Source of the DNA: Silene latifolia
Lineage: Eukaryota > Streptophyta > Magnoliopsida > Caryophyllales > Caryophyllaceae
Direction: 5' to 3'
Length of the DNA stretch: 64,000 bases
Assembly: GCF_048544455.1 (NCBI RefSeq)
Contig: NC_133537.1
Coordinates: 151,134,058 to 151,198,057 of the forward strand
Shown here: one piece after another, positions 46,161 through 56,221 of the stretch
Layout: each line of letters begins with the position of its first letter
Position numbering within the stretch: the stretch's first letter is position 1
The notes under the pieces: model-generated
Told to the model about the DNA's origin: nothing
What the model saw: the letters and a program-made list of their open reading frames with translations, nothing else
The model's database searches: none
Translations under genes and position numbers: made by a program

Positions 46161-48316
46161 AAGAGAACCACCTCACCACCTCCATTTGTATGATACCCAT
46201 CTCTCCCCCTCTCTTTTGTATTTACATTGCATTTAGTGTAGTTTTCGCATGCATTTGTATTATATTCCATATTGCATTTGCATTAGTTAGTCCATATAGT
46301 ATAATTTGCATTGTAATATAATTCATATAGTATAGTTACATATAGATTTGAATTCATGCATAGTCACTAATGACCAAACCTATTCATTTCTACACTAGAA
46401 ATAGTGTTTAAATCGGTTTGGGGAGGTTTGATCATAGGTGACCATAGCTTAAATCATGCATCATGTAGTATAGTTTAGATTGCATTCACTTGCTATATAT
46501 GTCATTTAGAATTGCATTTAGTTAGAACATGCATTCATTCATATCATATCATTGCATTTGTACATTAATTCAAAAGATCAAAAATCCAAAAACATGTATT
46601 TTCCATTTATCCCTACTCCTACATGTACATTGAGGACAATGTCCAAAATAAAGTGGGGGATGAGAATTTATATTCCAAAAATGCATAAAAATTGAAAATT
46701 TTCGAAAATTCACAAAAATATGTTCTTTAATTTCATAAAAGCAAAAACCATAAAAATTTGAAAATTTCAAAAATCAAAAACATGTTCATTTCCTTTGTAG
46801 TGTAGTCTTGTATATATTGTTGTATATATTGTGTTGGTTTTATCCTTGTTCACATTAATTGACAACGCCACATCCGAGACATGAGGATATTGAAGACCGC
46901 ATGTATGATCTTTCCAATCTCCTTTTTCCTCTTCATGTTAATGACTATGTGGCTTTGTTTTGATTGATGCGGTATAACAATGTGAATTTAGGACTTGCAT
47001 TTAGTTTTTATGTCATATTAGTTGATAGAATCACTTGCATTAGGATGTTTATATTAGTTGCATCATTGCATGTAGTTGCATTTAGATAAAACATTTTGAA
47101 AAGTGCCTAATTGAGAACTTTGACAAGAGCAACTAAGCCATTACAAATACTTTTTCAGCTTAAGACTTTGCCTACTAGAATGGTTGTGAAACACCCTAGA
47201 TAGTGTCATACTAGTGTCTTTTGACCCATGACCCAAAGTCTAGTCAAGGGTTTGCATGTGAGTCACCTATCCAACCCAGTGATGCGATGTGGACTTGGTT
47301 AACTTGTCTAGGTGACCTTGATTGACCTTGTGGTAAGGCAACCCAAAAATATTTTCTATCACTAAGCTTGAAGTGCTCATTTCGAAAATTTTGTCATGTG
47401 GAAGTAATTTAATGCCAAAGAAACCTCAAAAGTTATGAATTGTTGAATGTTGAGAAATTTAATTGTTTTGATGGAGGCGTACCACTTCGATGTGCTTTGG
47501 AGCGGGATCCATTGAATTGGGCCCCCACACGGTTGTGAATTCGGCCGCCCAGAGACAGAGTGACTATCACCCCGAAAAGCTATTGTCTAGAGGTTAACCG
47601 GTTGCCTAATAAGCGATTGGCGAAAGCAAAGGACACTAGCCCGGAAGGGACAAACCCCATCTTAAATTTTTGAAATGTGAAAGTGAAATGAGGACAATTT
47701 TGAATACTAGTCATATCCACCGTTGTGTATAAAGATTTGAGCATTTCATTCCCAAAAAGCCTTTTGTCAAACCACTTTGTCGAGCTTGGGACGATCCATG
47801 ACCTTTACTTTTGTAGAGAATTCGAGACTTGTCATTTCATATGCTACTAGCATCATAGGGATCATCATTCCACCACCATCCGATCGCTCTTGACGAAAGC
47901 ATTTGGAAATTGAGGACGAAAGTAGTCTAGTTTAACACCATCTGGAGGTGATTTAGTGCCATCCTCTTAGCCTTAGTAATTTGTTGAACTAGTATTTGTG
48001 AAGGATTACATGCTCTTAAATTTGATCTCTCTTAGTTGCCTCCGCCACTTGATGAGGAAGTGGCTATTCCTTTTGTAGATGCATCCACTATTGGATTTTG
48101 TGTGCTTAATGCTTGGATGTGTCGCCATTTTGGCAAGACCCACCTTGCCTTGCAAGAAGGCATCCTACCTCATGGTTGTCTTGTTGTGAGTTGAAGGGGC
48201 GGAGTGAGACCCGCTAATTGTCTCATATCGGCTATGATATTAGGTTAGTTTAAATAAAGGTCTAGTTTTTGTCACCTCTTTACTCGGGACGAGTAAAGGT
48301 TCGGTTTAGGGATATT
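46161..48316 (+). other. 3' noncoding region (copy 1)
   Basis: AT-rich, no coding frame. Contains CATTGAGGACAATG (46628-46641) followed by AAGTGGGGGATGAG (46651-46664), a hairpin at 48132-48149, and a GGTTTAGGGATATT tract next to the LTR. Matches 52321-54474 almost base for base and parts of 5275-7240. Confidence 0.75.
48132..48149 (+). other. Conserved 6-bp stem hairpin
   Basis: GGCAAG, loop ACCCAC, CTTGCC; identical at 54290-54307 and on the minus strand at 5441-5458. Confidence 0.55.
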
Positions 48317-49011
48317 TGATGTGACCATTATTTGCGCATATTTAGTCCCCTAATTGAGTCTATTTTGCATACTATTATAACATTCTTTGGCCATTTTATC
48401 CGTCAAAACCTTCCTATTTGCTTTTCTATCGCATTCTATATGTTTTGTAGGAACGGAGATAATAAGGCGGAAATTCCCGTCTTTCGTGCGTATTCGGAAG
48501 CTATTTGACGATATTTGATGGACTAATATGAAGAGGAAACGAGAACTAAACACCAATCCCTCAAGAATAAAATGGAAGTGAAGGGAAGGGAAGAATATAA
48601 GAGAAAACGAGAACTGCAGTCCAACCCGTGCGGATTCTCTGGAATCCGGCCGTGCCCAATGTACAGAATCCGTGCGTCTTCACCCCATTCCGCTCGTCTT
48701 CCCCTTCACCAATCCGCCCATCCCGACATCAATCCGCCCGGATTCCAGCCCAGCACATTTTCGTCTTCTTCAAGCTTCAAAGAAAGAAGCCCTTCCTTCG
48801 AGAAATACCGGCTTCTCCCTGCCCAAATCTCAAAAGTGTAATTACTAGTTTAGCCCTTAGTTAACCCTAATGCATCCACCTAATTTCTACTATAAATACC
48901 CCATTTCTAAATAATCAAAGGATCCCTTTTTTTACACAAGTTTTTAGAGTAGAAAATCCTTCTTTAGACTATATTAGGAGTAGACTAGAATAGATTACTC
49001 TTAAATCTTTC
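48317..49011 (+). repeat. Truncated middle LTR
   Basis: The first 695 bases match 40660 onward, with the TATA box at 48891-48898. The match then jumps at CTTTCCC to internal sequence equivalent to about 42838. The rest of the LTR, the primer site and most of the gag remnant are deleted, with a few bases of microhomology at the join. Confidence 0.88.
48891..48898 (+). promoter_or_regulatory. LTR TATA box
   Basis: TATAAATA in the truncated LTR. Confidence 0.5.
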
Positions 49012-49126
49012 CCAAAGAGAGGAATGGGAGATTCAAATTGCCCAATTAAAATAATCCCAAGCAATCACTCCCCACCGTTCTTTGAACATTGAGCATGAAT
49101 GCGAATTTGAAGTAGTAACGTTTGAT

Positions 49127-49981
49127 ATGGAAAGTGAGAAGTGGGAAGAGCCAATCTCCTTGAGCTCTAGTAACTATGAAAGTGTTGTGTTCGATGAGGA
49201 AGACATGAGGTTGAGTAAGCTAAGTACTCTTAACCTTTGTGAGTATGAGGGTGTGTCCTTTGAAGTGAATGTTGAGATGTTGGAAAAAGAGTTAAATGAA
49301 GCTCCCATTTATGATTCGCATGAAGATAGCAACAATGATGATGAACCTAATGGATGGACTCGTAATATCACCTTGCTTGAGGAGCCTATCCTTGAGACAT
49401 TTGAGATACCCTATCATGAAGAAGAACGTCCTTCCTTTATTCCTTATGAAGACCACTTGACACCTATCGTGGAGCCAATGATCATTGAAGAGGATATGGT
49501 GGATCTTCTTCAAAAGGCCAAAGTTTCGTACAAGAGCTACTTGGTGAAAAAGCTCAAAGAGAAAATTGCTCGTGAGGCTACTTGTGAAGATTTGGCACCC
49601 ACGGTGATACCTCCTAAGATATACAATCATCAATGCCATGAAAATTCTCCTTCTACCTTGGAAGGATTGAATAATCAAAATGCTATCATCGTCACCGAGA
49701 TTGAAGAAGAAGTTGGTAAGTGGAAGTCTACGGATGAAAATGAACCACACTTCATGCTTAACGTTGACAAGAATCATGGGCTTGTTTATTCGAAGCATCG
49801 GGAAGGCTCTAACGCTAAGGACAAAGCAAGGGAAAGAACATTCTACAAGCTTCCTTGGCCAAATTTCATATTCAAATTGAGCAACTTATACTTGTGCCTA
49901 TTTGGAGCTTGTTCACAAGCTTTTGATCTCTTACTAAGAGCCTTGAGCTCTATGGATAAGAATTTCTACCATGTGAACTAG
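49127..49981 (+). CDS. Unknown acidic protein of Athila-like element (copy 2)
   Basis: 284 residues from the first ATG (the frame is open from 49082 via a TTG). It differs from 42952-43806 at a modest number of positions and keeps the full length with no stop. Same features: acidic N-terminus, KKLKEKIARE, and a hydrophobic C-terminal segment. Function unknown. Confidence 0.6.
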   Translation: MESEKWEEPISLSSSNYESVVFDEEDMRLSKLSTLNLCEYEGVSFEVNVEMLEKELNEAPIYDSHEDSNNDDEPNGWTRNITLLEEPILETFEIPYHEEERPSFIPYEDHLTPIVEPMIIEEDMVDLLQKAKVSYKSYLVKKLKEKIAREATCEDLAPTVIPPKIYNHQCHENSPSTLEGLNNQNAIIVTEIEEEVGKWKSTDENEPHFMLNVDKNHGLVYSKHREGSNAKDKARERTFYKLPWPNFIFKLSNLYLCLFGACSQAFDLLLRALSSMDKNFYHVN

Positions 49982-50762
49982 TTTGGTGGGGTCCTATCTC
50001 AAACCACCACTTCTAAGATATTTCTTGGACCTTCACTTTGTATAATATTGTACATTATTGCATTTGCATTCAATTTCTTGCATGAGAGTGGTGAGAGAGA
50101 GAGAGAGTCATCTTACATGTTTAATGAGCAAATTTCAGAAAAAGATAAGGAAACAGAGAAAATTGGTGAAAGGGTATGTTATTGCACGAAGAAGAAAGAA
50201 AAAGAATGAAAGGAGCAGAAGACGCCTGGAATTAGAGGAAGACGCTCGTCCAGGGCCCATGGCGCAGGAATAATTGACGCTGAAGAAGAAGACGTGCGGA
50301 TTCAAGAGAAAACGCCCGTCCTTGGACAATACGTCCTTTTTCTTCACGGGACGCCCGTCCCGTATGTCACCAAAGAACGAGATTTTGCGCTGCACCAGAA
50401 AATGGGCGGATTTCATCCAAGACGCCCGTCCCGACCAAGCCGCACGTCCCAGTCCCAAGACGCCCGTCTTTTTCCTGCTTTCAACCGAGAAAAATCGCTG
50501 TATTAGAATCCGTGCGGATTCAAGCAAAGACGCCCGTCTTCTTTTCTAACAATCCGCCCGTCCCGAAGGAAATACGCTCGGATTGCCCTGTTCTTTCGGA
50601 TAAACCGGATTTGACCCACCCTTATCCGCTCGGATTCCCTCTTTCTTCTATATAATCACCCCCTTTCTCCCTCATTTCCTCACCTTATCAAACCCTAAAA
50701 CACTCATCCCCATCCTCAAAATCACACCCCTTCTCAAGAACACCCCCATCACCCACATCAAA
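49982..50762 (+). other. Spacer with GC-rich words and 5' leader of ORF1 (copy 2)
   Basis: Same layout as 43807-44588: words at about 50215-50640, TATATAA at 50649-50655, then the C/T-rich leader. Confidence 0.65.
50649..50655 (+). promoter_or_regulatory. Candidate internal promoter TATA box for ORF1 (copy 2)
   Basis: CTATATAATCACCCC, 114 bases before the ATG, as in copy 1. Confidence 0.45.
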
Positions 50763-52298
50763 ATGGCACCATTGATGAACACCAAGGGAAAGGCCAAGAA
50801 ATTTGTTGAATCCACCGGAAAGAAGTGCAAGGGATCAACCTCTTCAATGCCACGGGAGGTAGTACTACCAAGGAGCACCCAACCCCTAATGAGGGGAGGA
50901 ATTGAACAACTCGACTACTTCCAAGAGGTGCTATTTGGATCCGATGATCACGGCATGAACTTTGTTAAATTACTAGGTAAGAACTACGAACCTACTCAAT
51001 TCGTAGATACTAGGGTGTTGGAAATCCTTAAGATAAGGTACCCTACCGAGATGTTCTTTAATGGTCTTGGCATTGGGAAACTTTTCCATGCCCATGAGGA
51101 GACTTACCTTAGTCTCACCCTTGAATTCTTGAGTAGCCTTCGCATTGTGACAAATACCCGCACCGACGTGGGCATGGAGTTTAGGTTGTGCAACCTAGAC
51201 CATCATCTTTCACTTGAGGAATTCGCCTATGTTTTCGGTCTTGTAGTGCCCACAAACTATACCGAAAAACCCGATAATTTTGGTGTGGACCTTCTTTGGA
51301 AGGCTATCTCCGGGAGGGATTTTATCCACCCAAAGCATTGCCACAACTTTCCCATCCAACATCCGGTGATTCGATTCACCGAGCGCTTTGTGGCCGGTAC
51401 CATCAATGGGAGATACGAACAAGATAGGTGTACTCTCATCGATTTAACCTTTCTTGAATCTTATTTGAATGTTCGAGCGGCGAGGCGTTATAACTTCAAT
51501 ACGCCACTTGAGATACTCACTAGGTTCAATGATTTTGCTCAAGGAACCACCCAACTCAAGACCTTCGTGATGGGAGGTCTAGTTACTATTTTGGCCCACC
51601 ACCTTTGTCCCGGGTTCAATGCCCGAGGGACCTATACTCCTCTTGAGGGGAGGACTTTGATTGATGAGCACACCATCTTCAACAGTCACCGATGGTGTAA
51701 CTACACTCGAGATGGGAGTGTAGAGTGGCACACCAAAGGATGCACTTCAATGATCCTTGAAGGTTTGAAGATATCGGGCATTGATCCAAGATTGAGCCCA
51801 TACTCGCCCCCACCAAGCTACCTCCTTGATATCCAAATTCTTGACAATCCCCCTCAAAGGGAAGAGCCGCACCGCCAAATACCTCGTGGAGGACCGCGAA
51901 GGCCTATTCGCCCACTTTCCTATGTACCTATCCCACCATACCCTACTCCGTATATCGAATTTAGGCCGGCAATCCCCAATACCCCGGGTATTAATGATTT
52001 GATGGCACTCATGAATAGAGTGGACCTCGGGGTGCATAAAGGGAGGGAAGACAACTACTTGGCCCTCTACCCCCAATACTATAACATGGCTCAACAAGGG
52101 TATGTTAACCCTAATGGCCCTTTGCCCTCTTGGGCACAACCGGAGCTCTTGTTCCCTAATCAAGGGAACCAAGCTTGGGGTCGCGGTGGCGAAGGGCATT
52201 CTAGCCAAGGGGGAGGGTACTCGGGTCAAGAGGGAGAATTTGACCAAGGAGGGTATTGGGGTCAAGCAAGCCGGGAGTTCTCATCGTTATGGCTATGA
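50763..52298 (+). CDS. ORF1-type protein (copy 2), C-terminus frameshifted
   Basis: 511 residues. It is nearly identical to 44589-46160 for about 500 residues, then a 14-base deletion near 52268, between two CAAG repeats, shifts the frame and replaces the last 25 or so residues with a short unrelated tail (REFSSLWL). The original end (DQDEDDE) is still readable in another frame up to 52320. The globular part is intact. Confidence 0.72.
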   Translation: MAPLMNTKGKAKKFVESTGKKCKGSTSSMPREVVLPRSTQPLMRGGIEQLDYFQEVLFGSDDHGMNFVKLLGKNYEPTQFVDTRVLEILKIRYPTEMFFNGLGIGKLFHAHEETYLSLTLEFLSSLRIVTNTRTDVGMEFRLCNLDHHLSLEEFAYVFGLVVPTNYTEKPDNFGVDLLWKAISGRDFIHPKHCHNFPIQHPVIRFTERFVAGTINGRYEQDRCTLIDLTFLESYLNVRAARRYNFNTPLEILTRFNDFAQGTTQLKTFVMGGLVTILAHHLCPGFNARGTYTPLEGRTLIDEHTIFNSHRWCNYTRDGSVEWHTKGCTSMILEGLKISGIDPRLSPYSPPPSYLLDIQILDNPPQREEPHRQIPRGGPRRPIRPLSYVPIPPYPTPYIEFRPAIPNTPGINDLMALMNRVDLGVHKGREDNYLALYPQYYNMAQQGYVNPNGPLPSWAQPELLFPNQGNQAWGRGGEGHSSQGGGYSGQEGEFDQGGYWGQASREFSSLWL

Positions 52299-52320
52299 TC
52301 AAGATGAGGATGACGAGTGA

Positions 52321-54474
52321 AGGAGAACCACCTCACCACCTCCATTTGTATGATACCCATCTCTCCCCCTCTCTTTTGTATTTACATTGCATTTAGTGTA
52401 GTTTTCGCATGCATGTGTATTATATTCCATATTGCATTTGCATTAGTTAGTCCATGTAGTATAATTCGCATTTTAATATAATTCATATAGTATAGTTACA
52501 TATAGATTTGAATTCATGCATAGTCACTAATGACCAAACCTATTCATTTCTACACTAGAAATAGTGTTTAAATCGGTTTGGGGAGGTTTGATCATAGGTG
52601 ACCATAGCTTAAATCATGCATCATGTAGTATAGTTTAGATTGCATTCACTTGCTATATATGTCATATAGAATTGCATTTAGTTAGAACATGCATTCATTC
52701 ATATCATATCATTGCATTTGTACTTTAATTCAAAAGATCAAAAATCCAAAAACATGTATTTTTCTTTTATCCCTACTCCTACATGTACATTGAGGACAAT
52801 GTCCAAAATAAAGTGGGGGATGAGAATTTATATTCCAAAAATGCATAAAAATTGAAAATTTTCGAAAATTCACAAAAATATGTTCTTTAATTTCATAAAA
52901 GCAAAAACCATAAAAATTTCAAAATTTCAAAAATCAAAAACATGTTCATTTCCTTTGTAGTGTAGTCTTGTATATATTGTTGTATATATTGTGTTGGTTT
53001 TATCCTTGTTCACATTAATTGACAACGCCACATCCGAGACATGAGGATATTGAAGACCGCATGTATGATCTTTCCAATCTCCTTTTTCCTCTTCATGTTA
53101 ATGACTATGTGACTTTATTTTGATTGATGCGGTATAACAATGTGAATTTAGGACTTGCATTTAGTTTATATGTCATATTAGTTGATAGAATCACTTGCAT
53201 TAGGATGTTTATATTAGTTGCATCATTGCATGTAGTTGCATTTAGATAAAACATTTTGAAAAGTGCCTAATTGAGAACTTTGACAAGGGCAACTAAGCCA
53301 TTACAAATACTTTTTCAACTTATGACTTTGCTACTAGAATGGTTGTGAAACACCCTAGATAGTGTCATACTAGTGTCTTTTGTCCCATGACCCAAAGTCT
53401 AGTCAAGGGTTTGCATATGAGTCACCTATCCAACCCCGTGATGCGATGTGGACTTGGTTAACTTGTCTAGGTGACCTTGATTGACCTTGTGGTAAGGCAA
53501 CCCAAAAATATTTTCTATCACTAAGCTTGAAGTGCTCATTTCGAAAATTTTGTCATGTGGAAGTAATTTAATGCCAAAGAAACCTCAAAAGTTATGAATT
53601 GTTGAATGTTGAGAAATTTAATTGTTTTGATGGAGGCGTACCACTTCGATGTGCTTTGGAGCGGGATCCATTGAATTGGGCCCCCACACGGTTGTGAATT
53701 CGGCCGCCCAGAGACAGAGTGACTATCACCCCGAAAAGCTATTGTCTAGAGGTTAACCGGTTGTCTAATAAGCGATTGGCGAAAGCAAAGGACACTAGCC
53801 GAAAGGGACAAACCCCATCTTAAATTTTTGAAATGTGAAAGTGAAATGAGGACAATTTTGAATACTAGTCATATCCACCGTTGTGTATAAAGATTTGAGC
53901 ATTTCATTCCCAAAAAGCCTTTTGTCAAACCACTTTGTCGAGCTTGGGACGATCCATGACCTTTACTTTTGTAGAGAATTCGAGACTTGTCATTTCATAT
54001 GCTACTAGCATCATAGGGATCATCATTCCACCACCATCCGATCGCTCTTGACGAAAGCATTTGGAAATTGAGGACGAAAGTAGTCTAGTTTAACACCATC
54101 TGGAGGTGATTTAGTGCCATCCTCTTAGCCTTAGTAATTTGTTGAACTAGTATTTGTGAAGGATTACATGCTCTTAAATTTGATCTCTCTTAGTTGCCTC
54201 CGCCACTTGATGAGGAAGTGGCTATTCCTTTTGTAGATGCATCCACTATTTGATTTTGTGTGCTTAATGCTTGGATGTGTCGCCATTTTGGCAAGACCCA
54301 CCTTGCCTTGCAAGAAGGCATCCTACCTCATGGTTGTCTTGTTGTGAGTTGAAGGGGCGGAGTGAGACCCGCTAATTGTCTCATATCGGCTATGATATTA
54401 GGTTAGTTTAAATAAAGGTCTAGTTTTTGTCACCTCTTTACTCGGGACGAGTAAAGGTTCGGTTTAGGGATATT
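52321..54474 (+). other. 3' noncoding region (copy 2)
   Basis: Near-identical to 46161-48316. Holds CATTGAGGACAATG at 52788-52801, the hairpin at 54290-54307 and the tract before the LTR. Confidence 0.75.
54290..54307 (+). other. Conserved 6-bp stem hairpin
   Basis: Same as 48132-48149. Confidence 0.55.
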
Positions 54475-56128
54475 TGATGTGACTATTATTTGCGCATATT
54501 TAGTCCCCTAATTGAGTCTATTTTGCATACTATTATAACATTCTTTGGCCATTTTATCCGTCAAAACCTTCCTATTTGCTTTTCTATCGCATTCTATATG
54601 TTTTGTAGGAAAGGAGATAATAAGGCGGAAATTCCCGTCTTTCGTGCGTATTCGGAAGCTATTTGACGATATTTGATGGACTAGTATGAAGAGGAAACGA
54701 GAACTAAACACCAATCCCTCAAGAATAAAATGGAAGTGAAGGGAAGGGAAGAATAGAAGAGAAAACGAGAACTGCAGTCCAACCCGTGCGGATTCTCTGG
54801 AATCCGGCCGTCCCCAATGTACAGAATCCGTGCGTCTTCACCCCAATCCGCTCGTCTTCCCCTTCACCAATCCGCCCGTCCCGACATCAATCCGCCCGGA
54901 TTCCAGCCCAGCACATTTTCGTCTTCTTCAAGCTTCAAAGAAAGAAGCCCTTCCTTCGAGAAATACCGGCTTCTCCCTGCCCAAATCTCAAAAGTGTAAT
55001 TACTAGTTTAGCCCTTAGTTAACCCTAATGCATCCACCTAATTTCTGCTATAAATACCCCATTTGTAAATAATCAAAGGATCCCTTTTTTTTACACAAGT
55101 TTTTAGAGTAGAAAATCCTTCTTTAGACTAGATTAGGAGTAGACTAGAATAGATTACTCTTTAATCTTTCCACAAATCTCACATTAATCTCTCCTTAATT
55201 ATTGTTCAAGTTTATTATTAAAGTTTATTATTGGGTAATTGAAGATTATTGGGTTATTATTGGGAGATTGACAACCCTCCATCAATCATCAAGTTTTTTC
55301 TATTATTCTTTGCATTATTGTTTTGGAATCTCCATAGGTATAATCCTCTTAATCCTTGTTTTAATTATTGTTAATCTTTCTTACTTGTTCATCATGTTTT
55401 ACCTTGTTAATATGATTGACAACCTTGTTAACATGCTAAACTTGATAATAAGTGAGTAGTCTCTTAGCTAGGATTAGTGGGTAATTAAGGGAAACCAACA
55501 TGGGATTGATTCATGCTTAATCTAATATGTTTTCATGATTAAATTGCTTGCTTGTTGAGATGTCAACTTTATGCACATGTTATGTTTGATGAAATGCTAA
55601 GCCTATGAATCCTTGCATTTACAACCATCTCTTATCTACTCAACTTGACTTGTAAGATATAAATCAACTCGAGTCTTGTTAGGTCATGCATAGAAGTTGA
55701 TTAGGAGGAAAGTAAGTCGACTTGTAAGTGTTGTACAATCTAATCGATTCGGCTCCGGGACCCAACTCTCCCTAAGAACCGTAAGATATAAACCAACTCG
55801 GTTTGTCCACAACATTAATTGCTTGCAACCTTGTAAACATGTTTGTATGATCAACACCATGAATCCCCTATGACCCCATGATATCCTAGCACTTTTAACC
55901 ATTTGTTTACATCTTTCCTTTTATTGATTGTTATACTTTATTGCTTGCATTAGTCTAGACACAACTACAAACCCAAACAAATTGTGACACTAGCATAAAT
56001 TGAGATACACAGACTTAGAACGCAATGCACATCGTCCCATGGATCGACCTCGACTTACCGCTAACTAGTTGTATGTTGAGTATTATAAATGTGTTTGATT
56101 GGATGTGACCCGACGACATCAACCATCA
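54475..56128 (+). repeat. 3' LTR of the double element
   Basis: 1654 bp, nearly identical to 40660-42311; TATA box at 55049-55056. Ends CAACCATCA before GTAAT. Confidence 0.93.
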
Positions 56129-56133
56129 GTAAT
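56129..56133. other. Target site duplication GTAAT (right)
   Basis: Matches 40655-40659; Tat RT sequence resumes straight after it. Confidence 0.9.
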
Positions 56134-56221
56134 CTACACAAACTCTCCATTTTTCATTCTTATTCTGCACAACCACTACGTTTGCCAGCCACTTAGGGTA
56201 CATCACTTCCCTGATCATGCC
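56134..56221 (-). pseudogene. Tat-type RT, N-terminal fragment (unit 2)
   Basis: Continues 39894-40659 and matches 31406-31493. Broken at the LTR starting at 56222. Tat sequence then resumes only at about 62388 (equivalent to 32306), so about 0.8 kb of Tat protease/pol is missing. Confidence 0.85.

Larger units (their letters stand above)
40660..56128 (+). mobile_element. Tandem double Athila-like non-autonomous element
   Basis: Structure: LTR (40660-42311), internal region, truncated LTR (48317-49011), internal region, LTR (54475-56128), with one GTAAT duplication around the whole. LTR ends are TGATG...CATCA. The internals are nearly identical. The most economical history is a single insertion that became a tandem dimer by recombination between LTRs, followed by a deletion of about 1.5 kb spanning the middle LTR, primer site and gag start. 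No pol is present. Confidence 0.9.
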
